Under the pieces are notes generated by a model that saw only the letters and a program-made list of their open reading frames with translations, was not told where the DNA came from and did no database searches. Positions 11,617-24,307 of a stretch of DNA of 64,000 nucleotides are shown piece after piece; position 1 is the stretch's first letter, and each line of letters begins with the position of its first letter. Origin of the DNA: Circinella minor. Its lineage: Eukaryota > Mucoromycota > Mucoromycetes > Mucorales > Lichtheimiaceae. Both the position numbers and the translations under genes were made by a program. The DNA is taken from assembly GCA_016758965.1 (NCBI GenBank), contig JAEPRB010000015.1:286699-350698 (forward strand). Reading direction: 5' to 3'.

Positions 11617-12815
11617 ATTTCAGTCAGCAGAAACTGCTACCAAGAAAGAATGTCGATGCTATATCTTGATTTATGTATGTACGCCGTAAAAATACCTAAC
11701 ATAACATTTGGTGTACGTAATAAGTACTTTTACGCCTTTTGAATCAACTCTGTTTTTATACTTTTACTTTGGTGTTTATTTTAAAAAACAAAAAAAGAGT
11801 CTATACATATGCAAATATATCAAGAAAAGCGTGTCGAAAACGTATCACGTTAGGGATGGATATTTTTAGTTTTAAACCTGAACATGCTCGAACTCAACAT
11901 TGCATTTGCTCAATTTCTCGTTGCATAGTCTACCAGGGATCTTTTTTACATACTTAAATGTTCAATAAATTCTAAATCTTAAAGCAGTGGTTTACATTGA
12001 ACTCAAGCGGAGTTGTCATAGTGCCACGATACCATTGAAAACAAAGATATGAAAACGTCAATTTTAGCAATTATATCCTGATAAGTAGCATTTAATATTA
12101 TTTCGTAATAACTTCTTATTATTAATACTGCTTTTGCCCCATTTAAAGCGTCACAATTAAGTATATGGTAAACCTTAGAAAATACCATATTCTTATCTTT
12201 TGTATTTGGAGAGAAATCGGACCCTCTTTTCCAACATATAGATGTATCGTTAACTAGATACATACATAAGATGTGGGTATTGAAGTAAAAAAAAATAATG
12301 TACCTGATTCATTAAACGATTCCACCCCCATTCTTTCTCTTGACCCCCAAATCTTATGTATTTCTGAACAACCACCGCCTTAGTTTTATGGCGGTTGTGT
12401 AGGTGATACAACCAATCAAATTATCAGGAATCTTTTTGTTTGCGGACCAAAAACTAAGCTCCTGCTGTTATTTTTTATATATACCGGAATAACACAATAC
12501 CAACATAAAAGTGTATTAAGTGGTAGTGGTGCAGCACACATAATAAGAACCTTGCAGCGATTTCGAACCCGGTCGTTTTTTCTAAATTTTTTTAAAAAGG
12601 GTTGTTCATTATTTTAATTGTCTGTAGGACATTATACATTTACCAAGTTAGTATATACTTACATGAAATATATATAATCCGTCATTTATATTATTGTAAG
12701 AGAAAATAAATGGGAAACGCCACTAATGATGGAGTGCTTTATAAAAAAAAATATCATTTACGTCAATAGTTGTACCAAAAAAAAAAATACAACAAAAAAT
12801 AAAATAAAAAAGATA
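11617..12815. other. Intergenic region upstream of SGF29
   Basis: No convincing gene. A small hairpin (ACCGCC/GGCGGT with a 10-base loop) lies near 12374-12397. A segment near 12550-12570 looks slightly like a tRNA T-arm but does not fold into a tRNA. The last 100 bases before 12816 are A-rich and would serve as the SGF29 leader. Confidence 0.4.
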
Positions 12816-14253
12816 ATGGACCGTAAATCAAGGACATCACGTTCAGCTTCTCTAGAAGATACTAACGAGGAGCTTAGTCTTTGGAAACAAATATGTTCTT
12901 CACTGACGAAACTGGAAAATATTCAAAAAGAAACAGAATCTGTTCTGAATAGTATAAATAAAATCCATCTTGCTGTCAATTTCGATGAAGGTTAGCATAC
13001 ATATATTTTTTTGTTCTATATATACATGAGATCTGCATATAATGATTACTTACTAGATTAGATAATAATTGTATAGGTATATCATTAAATTTATCACAGC
13101 GATTAAAAGATTACTATCAAAGTGGAATTGAACTTTCATCCAGTGAAGCAAGGTATTAAATTATATCATCATTATGAATTATTGGCAAATTTCATTTATT
13201 GGAAGAGAAAGTTGATTGTGGAAGAGAGGATGGCTATATTTAAGGAGAGTATTTTTTTTTGGTAATTGAAATTATTTTTTCTACCTAGAACAATAAATGA
13301 TATTATTGAAAAAGTATCAGTTTTGATCGCCCTGAGAGAGGCATCCGAGAATATCAACGGTAACCATTCACATGATGATTTTTTTTTGTTTCTATGGAAA
13401 CATATATGGAAAAAATTTGACGATACAACTCGACACCAATTAATTCGAAATACAATACATCGATATATCGAAAACCTCTTTTTGTTTTAGACCAAAAACG
13501 GAAAAAGCGAAAAACGGAAGCAGACGAACTTAAAAGCTCCAATTCTTCACCTAGTAGCACATCGGCGAAGAAAGCTAAAAAGTGGGTTTTTATAACGATG
13601 GAATATTTTTATATTTATTTATGAAAGATAACATATTCATTCATATCTTCTATTTTTTTTATCTAACACGATAATGTTTTTAATAGTAGCGACATTATAT
13701 TACCAGGCACTTCAGTAAGTCATATATATAGAGATTATGTGAATATAATCTGTATAACGAATTATTATTTAAATACTAATTTTCAAATGGTAGGTGGCTG
13801 CTAAACAACCAAAACAAAAAGATAAAAATGAAGAATGGATTCTCGCCGTCGTAATCAATTTTCAGGCCGATAAAAACAAGTAAGTTTCTTTCCAAAATCT
13901 TAGGGAAGTGGCAAAGAAACAAGGCAGCTAATATTTTCTCTGTGTCTTTCCTTTTGCATAAAGATACCATGTAGAAGATGTTGATCAAGATGAATTTGGT
14001 CAAAAACAGTAAGTATAGGAGGAAATTATAACAGTCATCAATATCTAGCGTTAATATTTTATATACTTTTATTTTCTATTATTTAAAGACGATATTTATT
14101 ACCTCCACGGAATGTAATTCCTGTTCCTGATGGTCGTGATATACGACATGCACCTGAAATTGGTGCTGGGAATGATGTTTTAGCATTATATCCTGGTACT
14201 ACTTGCTTTTATAAAGCAACGGTTATTCTTCCCCCTAGTAAGGTAAATATCTG

Positions 14254-14293
<40 letters not shown>

Positions 14294-14473
14294 ATTTATA
14301 CTGATGTACTTTTCATATTTCTCAAATTAATGTTTTTTTATTGGTGGTAAATCAACGTTATGAAGCATGCAAAGAATAAGGATATTACCTATCAAGTACA
14401 ATTCGAAGATGATAATAATGAATTGAAGGATGTACAACGCGAGCATGTTTTGGAAATGCCAAAATCTAAATAA
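12816..14473 (+). CDS. sgf29: SAGA-associated factor 29 (SGF29), tandem Tudor domain
   Basis: Nine exons: 12816-12990, 13077-13152, 13289-13359, 13491-13581, 13687-13714, 13794-13879, 13964-14008, 14089-14242 and 14366-14473, giving 277 aa. The N-terminal third is helical (LWKQICSSLTKLENIQKE). A basic Ser/Lys linker follows (KRKKRKTEADELKSS). The C-terminal half is the SGF29 tandem Tudor domain: EEWILAVVINF, KYHVEDVDQDEFG, then DVLALYPGTTCFYKATV and YQVQFEDDNNE. In yeast and animals this domain reads H3K4me2/3 and anchors SAGA-type acetyltransferase complexes to promoters. The ATG at 12816 was chosen because it opens the conserved helical region; an in-frame ATG at 12726 would add a low-complexity lysine/asparagine leader. 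The exon 5 acceptor could shift by three bases without frame change. Confidence 0.9.
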
Positions 14474-16544
14474 TTTCTTTATTTGTATATTGTTTTTTTT
14501 TCTGTTTTTTTTTTATTATCTTTTTTTTCTTCCCATTCACATCACATCATCATATTTTAGTAGCTAACCCACAGCAATAGTAAACCTGAAACTTACTCTC
14601 CATCATAAACCGATAGCAACAACAACAATACTCATCAATCACACTTGCCAACGCACTCTTTTTTGTCATACTCCCATATCCAATTACCATTATCTTATAT
14701 AATATATACAAACTTTCATCATGATCTAACATATATTCAACTTAAATTGTACATATTTGCAAGTAACTGTTTTTTATCATAATTATTTTGAAGCAGCTAT
14801 AATCATAGTGGGTGTCTTCTACATATTAACTTGTTGATGCACATTATCAAGTATATAAGGTATGTGGAACTATTACCGAGGTTATATAGTATATTAGTCA
14901 TGTTCAGTACATAAACCAGGTATATTTAAATCAGCATGTAGTTGTTTACAGTAGTTGTGCTAAGTTTTAATCACGCTGGTCATTGATTGCTGTAGTATGA
15001 GACCTTTTATACCTTGATATCTCTATCACTCTAGACTTCTATTATTCCTCTGTACATATACAAAAATTAGATACACATATAATAACTTCCGATAGCTCTA
15101 TATATGGAAAATTCAATAATTGCTCAGCTAAGTAAGGGTTTTATTAGTAGAACCAATTCGACACATCTTATTGCTATTAACCTATTATGTATATCTAACA
15201 CGTCACTGATTTAGACATCAACTGAAAATTCAGCTTTTCATTGATCGGGTGAGAGCATTTTTTTATTATTTAGAGAGGAAAAATTGTTCGAAGACTTCGT
15301 CTATTTTAGTGTCTACTTTTGTTATTAACATCTGTGATACGCACAGTTTTTAAATAGAAAACATTAAAATTATTCGTATAAAAATATCCCAACATTTCTT
15401 TTTAGGTAACCCCAACGGAAAGAAGTCTACAGGGACATAAGCAAATCCGAATAATATATAATATGAAAAAAAAACGTGGTGCTCTAACCCACGTGTTTAG
15501 TTGTGTTTCAAGTCTGTGCGCGTGCTTTCAGCTAAATTTATATATTGAATCGTGCTCTTGATCCATCAGGTGAAATATTCATTATTATTAGTTTTACAAG
15601 CATTACAATTCTATTCAGCATAACTTTTAAAGCTTTGACTAAAATGACCAACACTAGTTTCATATCATATTTCGATTAACAAACTAAAAAAATGAAATGG
15701 AAAAAGTTAGTCGTAGGTTTAAAAGAAAAAAAACTCATCATGTTTAAAACAATTATTTGAAGATAATACTATATCCCTTCAACATACGAATTTTGATAGA
15801 AAAAATATATATGAAACGTGCTGCTTGTCAATTCTTCATTCAACCCGTCTTGGGAACCGTGTACTCGTTTGACACAAAAAGTAAAGAATGTTGTACAACG
15901 ATGAAATATTGTATAATGTATGTAATGAAAAACTTTAAACGTTATATGATGCGATCCCTCCCCCAAATCAAGCAGATACGTTTTCCACCCCCGAAAAAAA
16001 TAAACAAAGGTCCGAATATTTGGTAAATAAAGATAAGAAGTAGACAACAAACAAATTATATAAACAATAAAACAAATTAAATTAAATATGGGAATCAAAT
16101 GCAAAAATGATTTGTATAGTATATTTTCTTTTTGTATAATGCATGTATGACAAAAAAAAGAATTAGGAGGAGGAATTAAATTAGCGTAAATATATGACTC
16201 TGATGAGAAGAAACTACATATAAATTAAAAAAAGGGCTAAGAAAAAAATAGGGGCTTAAATAAATAAAAAAGAAAAAGAACTATATACATGGTTTCTCCA
16301 AGAGAAAAAAGCATGTTTGGGTGAGGTGTCGGATAAAATTTTGGTGTATAAAGTAGTTGGTAATAAAGTGTGTTGCTTGATGTGATGTTGGTTATTTTTT
16401 TGGTGGGAGAGTTCACCGAGTGTAAAAAAAATAAAATATTGACAAAGAAGATAAAAAAAAGGGGAGGTTCATAAATATTCTAACAGAAAAAATATATAAA
16501 AAAGAAGATGAAAAGGATAATGAAATAAAAAAAAGGGGGATAAT
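14474..16544. other. Convergent intergenic region between SGF29 and the GATA/PHD gene
   Basis: About 2 kb, tail-to-tail. It carries a (TA)n/(TG)n-poor, poly-T-rich 3' flank after SGF29. A short motif near 15483-15505 resembles a tRNA D-arm on the minus strand but lacks the rest of a tRNA. No gene was supported. Confidence 0.5.
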
Positions 16545-19115
16545 CTATGATGATGTAGAAGAGCGTAATGAAGTAGATGATGTGGTATTAGAATTGTTTG
16601 TAGAAGCGTTATTTTTGGGAGCACACATGAGTGGTAATCGCTTTCGTGGCAACTCGACAACAATACGTTTTCGTCTTGCGTTCTCATGACAACTGGCATC
16701 ACAGAACCATTGTTCATCACTTTTGATAAAATCATCCGTTAAAGTTTGACTACAACATTTTTGATGCATTGCTTTGGGACAACCTTCACAACGAACGAGG
16801 ACATTTCCTTCCCAAGATTCTTGACGATGACATACGGAACAAAATAGTTGTAAAACGGGGCGGTCACGATCATTTATAGCTTCGTTAGCGAATCCGGTTA
16901 AATCAAGACGTGGTAATTTACAAGCGAATCCATAACCTTTGTAATCACATCCATGTTTACTAAAGAAACGAATTAAATAAAAAGGTTAATTATTTATTTT
17001 TCTGTTTATTGCCTGATTATTATGCCCGCTTTCCTCCTGTTCTCTAAAGTCCTCCTTTTCCTCCCCGCATAGTTTTTTCTTCTCTTTTCCCGCTCAAAGA
17101 GCAGGGGAAAAAAAGACAAGGTGATTAAACTTACTTGCACAAGGTTCGTTTCCCCCAAGGTCCTGGACGCCAATTCACACCTTCAGTTGTACCACAATAA
17201 CGACACCAATCTACGTTTTGTTTGGTGAGTTTTTGATAAATTGTAGGGTGAGCTGTAGGTCGAGGATCGGCACGTTCTAAACCTTCATCATCAAGAGGTT
17301 GTTGTTCCTGAACGTGTTGAAGTGAGTGATTATCCAATTGCTGAGACTCGACAGATTGTTCTTGAGATTGCTTCTTTTGGGAAATGACACAACCATTATT
17401 TACAGGAACAATATTTTCTTGTTCTTGTTGTTCTGCTTTTTGTTGTTTCTTTCGAATTTGATCTTTTTTCTTTTGTTGTTTAGGCTTTGGTTTTGGTTTT
17501 TCTTCACGCGTTACAACACGTCGCTTTGGTAGTACAATTTGCTCTTGTTCTTCTTCTTCATCGCTGGTCGAATCGGTATCAAAACCATAATCAAACATAT
17601 CAATTCGCTGCTGGATATCTTCCCACGACGAGGTTGATTCGTTATCGTCAGAGCCATGATCGGGTTGCGAAATTAATTGAAAATCCGATAATTGAGGATG
17701 ATAGTTGTAGAACACAGGGTCCACCAGTTGTTCCGAATTGCTATAACAGGGGGGTTGGTGTGTGTGAGTATTCAATTCGATCTCTTTATATATATACATG
17801 TATATGTATACCCATATATGGCCAATATCCAAAATACACGTGATTTCGATCCCATAGCAACAAAACAAAAATAAAAATATCCCAAAAATAAAATATATAT
17901 ACATACTCATGCTGTGAATCAATATCTTCATCTTCATCAGACGATTCTTCAGCAGAAGCGTCATCAAAATATTCAATACCGGGGGAAACAGGCGGAGTCA
18001 ACTTATCAGATGGCATGACTTTAAGTTTCTTTGCGGGACCACTTGTCGATCGATTATTGTTTCGGTGACGTTTCAAAGAATCTTGACCCAATTGAAGATA
18101 TTCATCACTTGCGGGTGGAGTGGGTAAGTCATCTGTATTAACTCTTTTATTGATTACTTTACGACTAAGCTGTCTGAGGGAAAGTGCGGGTTTCTTGGTT
18201 TCATCTTCAGCAAAATCAAGCCCAATGAAAAAGAGTGGATCTTCGTCTTGTAAAAGGTCGGATGGACTAACATGGGGCGAGAACAAGATATCTTGTTGTT
18301 CACCTTCGAGTCCACTAGAATCAGATTCACTATCACTTTGTGATGAAATGGACGATCCGGAAGAAGAAGGTTCAACAGAATCTTGAGCCATAGCAGGAGA
18401 GAAAAAGACATCTTTGACAAGGTCTCGTTGGAGACTATGCTCTGCGACGGTATCGTAGGTGATGGTAGCGTTTTCAAGTGTATGGTGAATTGGAGGATGA
18501 ACACTTGCGATAGCAGGCTGTTGTTGCTGAGGAGGAGGAGGGAGAGGAGCGTGATGTTGTTGAGTAGAAGGATGATGATGATGTAATGGTTGTTGTGGAT
18601 GATGATGATGATGTTGTTGCGGATGATGTTGTGGATGGTGAATTGGCTTTAAAATGAACAAATGAAAATAAAATAAAAGGGAAATTTTCTGGTGAGTTAA
18701 AAAAAGAAACAATTACACAGCGCACGCACATCGTTGATTATATTTTTATAAATTTCATGCCAAGCCCAGGCATATATGTGTGTATTTTTAAATGGTTCCC
18801 GAGAAAAAAATAGAAAAAATGAAAAATAGCATTTTTATTATGAAGATTACTTACTGTTGAAAAGATAACTTGACGTGGTTGTTGGCTTGGAAGAGCCATA
18901 TATGGGGGAAGTTGATAATAACCTGCTGCTGCCGCTGCTGCATGATAATAAGCAAAAGGATTACTCGAAGGAGGAACAAGTGCAGCGGACATGGATGGAA
19001 CAATGACTTGTGCTTCGGTCATTTCCTTTTGCTGTTGTCGTGGTGTGATCCGATGTTGAAGAGCAGGACGATGAACAGAATCGATAAATGGTTCTGGTTG
19101 TTGTTGGAAACTCAT
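16545..19115 (-). CDS. GATA-like zinc finger plus PHD finger nuclear regulator
   Basis: Four exons, 19115-18855, 18646-17907, 17740-17135 and 16959-16545, give 673 aa. The first half is disordered: Gln/Ala-rich, then His/Gln/Pro repeats encoded near 18540-18640, then acidic Ser/Asp/Glu tracts. A GATA-like finger is split by the last intron (CRYCGTTEGVNWRPGPWGKR, then LCNKHGCDYKGYGF). A PHD finger follows directly (FCSVCHRQ, VRCEGCPKAMHQKCC, WFCDASCHENARRKR). GATA fingers bind DNA and PHD fingers bind histone H3 tails, so a chromatin-linked transcription factor is the natural reading. The GATA finger is atypical: the last cysteine pair is spaced CNKHGC rather than CNAC. I cannot assign it to a named yeast protein. 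Confidence 0.75.
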
Positions 19116-22100
19116 GGTAATGAACGGTCTTTAAGGGGGGAGCAGATGGGAAAAGAGGGAAATAAGTTTACTTAAAGAGAAAGACTTTCAGCGAAAAGAA
19201 GAGAGAGAAAAAGATGGAATGAAAGAATATATATATTAAATAGAAAGAACGATTAATGCATCCAAATGGATAACAAGTTCAAAGAAGTAAGAATAAAAAA
19301 AGAAAAGAAAAAAAGTAAGAAAAAAGAAAGGAGGAACGAGATTAAAAGGACTCGTTGAATAGTTTTATATACTGAAGAAAATCGTGCAAAGAGGAGTTGT
19401 GTATATATTAGTTGAAGCAGTAAACTAAAGGGACAAAAGGGGAATTCGGGGGTAAAGTTTTGGATAATAAAATTGGGGGGAGGTTTGATGGTGTATCCAT
19501 ACTGAAACAAATTTAGACTAGTACATAAAAAACAACAGTCTTTTTATTTTGCTCGTGAACCCGTACACCCAAAAATTTATTTGCGGTTACTCAAATTTTT
19601 ATTAGCTAACACACACATCTGTTAATTTTCTCTTAGCTTTGTATTATTATTAGTATCTTAATAAAGTCGTCTTTCCGCGCCTCTTTTTTTGTTATGAAGT
19701 TCGATGGACTCTTTCTATGTCTGGTAGTTAAGTATATGGTCCCGCCTTTTTAATATTTCACTAAATAATAAAATTTCCAGATGAAAAGTAGAAGATGATA
19801 AAATCTTTAGTGTTATTAGCATTTTTTTTTTCGTTTATAATAGCGTGTGGCAACAACACATCACATCAATATATCATTTAGTCCATTTTATAAAAATATT
19901 TATTAAATCAACTACTTTTTATAACAATAATGTAATAATGATGATATACTTCATCAGCCATCAGCCATCTCTATCTCTCATCCATATAACAACAGTTGAT
20001 CTTAGTCCTTTTCTCTGTCACACACTTCCTTGTATGTACTTCTTGCGCTCAAAACCTTATAATAATAGACTCTTTAGCTTCTTTCTCTTTTCTTTTCACC
20101 TATATTTTACTGATCATACATATAAACTTCATTATACTTTCACATCTTTTTTTGCTCCGCCCTCCGCTCCCGTACATCAACTTTCACATCCTCCCTTCAA
20201 ATCTCTCTCTCTTCGCTGATCCTATTTTATTTAACTGCCGAGTTTTCTCTAGTTTCCTATTCTTGATGCTTGTGGGATAATTTTATCAAGATATATAATC
20301 CCATCTTACTTCTAAAGCAGACAGACAAAGCGGTCAAATTACTGATAAGGAGCAAAAAATAGAATAAAGTAAAATGTAATAGAGTTCCTCGCCCCCCATA
20401 ACAAAAAAAAAAAAAAGGCGCACACCCCTTTCCTTTCTCTTTTTTTTTCTATTTCATTTTGGTATTATGTTTTTTCAACCAAGAAACGTTGTCTAGAACG
20501 GTATAATGATTACTTTTATGAAAACTACCATGATGGTTACTATATATTATATAGAAACCCAGCACCATAATAAGTTGGCATGACAGTTATTTTGGGCTGG
20601 TGTGATGTACAGCTGTAATTTGTTTTTTTTGTGTGCCGCGAAGCACAAAGAGAAAAGTGCGGCATATTTTTTTATTTTATTTTTCAATAGATATTCTCAC
20701 ACACTATTACTTCCACCATGGTTACATGAACCTCGTGCTTCGTTCTTGGATTATAATTCATTATTCCTTTGGTTCTCACTTTTTCTTTTGTGAAAAAACA
20801 CAAATGCACACATAACATATCTGTTTTAGCACTCCCCCCAAAAAAGAAAAACCAGCTTGTGCGTTGCTTCATTATTTATTCCCGTTTGTGTAAACCTGTC
20901 GGTGACAGTTCCCGTTTTGCTTTTCTTTGGCTGTTTTCTTCCGGTGTTTGGTGTTATATAAACTTATACATTTTACTTTTTCGTTTCACCTCAATCAAAA
21001 AAAAATTATATGACCAAATATCCTCTTTAGTCTTCACATATTTTTAAACAAACTTAAGTATGAATGAATGAATAAAAAAAGGGAAAGAGGAAGGAAAGGC
21101 AATTTTTTGATAAACAAATAATAGGTTTTTTGGTGTCATGTTTGTGTGCTTCGTTTTTGGGGGGCATATTGAGATCAAAAGGGAAAAGAAAAAAAAAAGG
21201 AGCTGAAATAAAAGAAAAGCTATATGAGGGGAAGGGGGGAGGGATGAGCCAAATAAGGGAATGAAATGAATTGATAATCGTTATATAGTCAATGTTAGAC
21301 AATAAACTTGTGTTTAAATTATTTTAATGATGATATAAATAATATACAGCGTTCTGTTTTTCTTTACCATATATAAATAACTAACGTGGCTCAATTCTTA
21401 TGCAAGTTCCAATGTATGATGATGCTGGAAAAGAAACGTGTAAAAAAATGTCTGTGTTGAACTTCATCTATTATTATATATAAGTAAAATATGTGCGTGT
21501 GGTAAATGTGAGTGTATCTTTATCATAGCAAGAATCTTTTTTTTCTATATGATTAATATCTTATTTTCCTTCTTCTCCCCCCAAAAAAAATTATTTATTT
21601 ATTTGACAGCTTATTATAATTTAGAATAGTAATTATTTAAAAAAAATGATAAGACGGAATAGTAATAAACAAGATAATAAAGTTACTTTGTTGAATTTGA
21701 TTTATCATCATTTGATATCAGCATTATATATCTCTTTATCATTAACCTTTTTTATTTTTTTACTATAACTATTCAATAATAAAATGTCCGTCTTTTCTTG
21801 TCATATCTTTTTTTTTATAAAAAAAAAAGCTAAAATAAAAAACCTTGTTTTATTACTATCGTGGGGAATGAGTAAAAAGCTGGCCAACCCTATCAGAATT
21901 TCATCAGAGCATGATTTTCTCTCATTCTGTGTCTGTAAATTATTTAAGGTAGTGCAAAAAAGAGTAAAACTTAATTATGTTGCAGACCTTTTCAAACTCC
22001 CAGATACCCATAATTATTTGTTTTTGCCTATTTTGCTCATCGTGTGTATATAGTCTGTTATATTATAGTTGACCGGGGGTTATATATACTTTTTTTTTAC

Positions 22101-24307
22101 TTGTACACTGCAGCTAAAACGATACTACTTGACTTTATCGCTTTTGCTTAAATTGTGTAGTTTATGAGAGAACTGGGATAAAAAAAATAAACTTAGAAAT
22201 CTTTGGCGCTTTTTTTTTTCAACTCGAGAAAATCCCGACCAATCGAACAAGAAACCTTATATCTTATTATGAATATCTATATAAATGTACTTTCTATATA
22301 ATGGAACTTGCAAGGGTGGGTAAGAAGGGTGAAAATATTAGAAGAGGAGGTAGTTGAGGATTTTATCCGAAAAATGTGACTTTTTAGGGAAGCATTATAA
22401 TATATTAAGGGACATCATTATTCTCCCAAAAAAAATATCAGGGTCGTCTTGTGGTTTCTGTAACATTTGGAATGCTGATTTACCTTGACAACTACAAAAA
22501 TATATTTTATTTATATATGATTCTAACGCGGTAATCTAAATATATAATGCATTGGTATGCATGTAATAAACAATATTATATAACAAACTATTTGAATCGT
22601 TTATACCCACGAATATGGTTCAAAATATGCAATCGTGATATTTATTGCATCTATATTAATACTACAGCACATCTTTTTTTTTCAGCTGCACAGTATTTGA
22701 AAGCACGGATTATAATAATTGTTATTTAGATTAAATAAAAGATAGTTTTCAGAAATCATTACACAAAATTAACGCTTGTCTCACCATCACAGAAAAAAAA
22801 AGAAAGAACCGGACCGTTTGTCACACAATAGAGAAGGCGGGGCTCCAACATTATAATAATAGGTTATGTGTGTTATGTGTGCTGAAGATGGTTGGATCTG
22901 GTTTGTCGATCTCTTTTTTCCTTTTTATTTAAAGCGCCTATAATATAATACCTGTGCGCGTTTATTCTGCAATAAGTTTTTAAAGTGGTGCAACATTTTT
23001 TTCCTATAATACTATAAATCTAAAAATATCAAATAATAAATAAAGTCCGCAGACAGAGAACTTCTTTAATGATCCATAAAGTAAGGCATTTTTAGTGTGC
23101 ACGTTTTTTTTCATTACGACCTTGAACTTGGATCCTGGCAGCACGTGCCTTTATACTTAACAGCTTATGTATCTAACTGTATCCAATTGTGTTTTAATAA
23201 ATGAACGTGCGACTTAACGACGACGATCGTTCTCTATATCTCTTTAATAGTATTAGCCTCGTTTTTGGCTAAAACAACATGTGGCTTGAATAGAAAAACT
23301 GTTAAATGTAAAGGAAAAATATCGCGATATATTTTCATAGGTCCAGGCACAAACACATAAACTTCCGGTATCCGATAAAGCTATCTGGCTGGAACAGAAA
23401 AAAAAAATCTTGAAACCTTACCAAAGATAGAGAATCCGTCGGATTGATGGAAAAAAGATCGTCGTTGGTCTTGCTCCTATTTCCTTAATTTTTCATACTT
23501 ATCAACAAATCGTCATATTTTGGTTTCATATCTCGTTTGATCTACCGAAAAGCTTTCTTAGTATACAATACCCACAAATTTAGTGTTATTCTCAAGAAGT
23601 TCTTTTTTATTCTATTTATCGATTCCATAAGTGCCCGAGTATTTTTTTCCAAGTGCTATTACGTATCTAAGTTACAATTTGTTTCTCTGGTCTAGACACA
23701 CGTATACGTAACAAGATCCGATGATATTAATAGTAAACAATCAAGATATGTAGCTTTATACAACAATAAATCTTATTTATACAAATATGTTAATAAAAAT
23801 GTAACAGTATTATTATATTAGCTGTGGTAATAATAGCAGGTTAAAGTCACGCGATAAAAAAAATGTACTTTATCGTTGAAACTGGTTAAAGTTTCGCTCT
23901 TTTTTTTTTACAATACTACTCAATTAAGCGCGGATATCAGCTTGATGATACACAAAAATAAGTGCTACACATGTTTATATAAATAACAATTTATAAATGT
24001 TTATAATTGACGTGTGTAATGAGATCACAACAATGAAAAGTTAATTTTTGTTAAAGCAGAAAAAAAAATATATATTAAGATAGAAATATCACATTTTACA
24101 ATAAAAAAATCAAACCGAATAAAAAAAGAGGTGGTATTATTATAACTAACTAACGCAACTAAAACAAATATATGTTTTTCTTTTACTATGAATTTACTGT
24201 ACAAGAAGAGTGAGAGAAAGAGAGATTGAGGGAGGAAGTGAGGAGAAGGAATAACGAAAATAATAAATAAATAAATAAAAAATGATGAACAAATGAGAAA
24301 GGCCAAT
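19116..24307. other. Long intergenic region between the kinesin 3' end and the GATA/PHD promoter
   Basis: About 5.2 kb. The part next to 19116 is purine-rich on the plus strand (pyrimidine-rich on the coding strand), like a fungal 5' leader. The rest is AT-rich with many homopolymers. I found no conserved gene, RNA or repeat pair. Regulatory DNA for a heavily controlled transcription factor is possible but unsupported. Confidence 0.5.

Noticed and set aside
12540..12580. tRNA T-arm-like sequence (TTCGAACCC)
   Set aside because: No acceptor, D or anticodon stem could be paired on either strand.
15483..15520. tRNA D-arm-like sequence on the minus strand (GGGTTAGAGCACC) followed by a T-run on that strand
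   Set aside because: The rest of a tRNA, including T-arm and acceptor stem, is missing.
17786..17906. Extension of the GATA/PHD second exon past 17907
   Set aside because: The sequence after GTATGT at 17906 becomes hydrophobic low-complexity and stops; splicing to 17740 keeps the frame.
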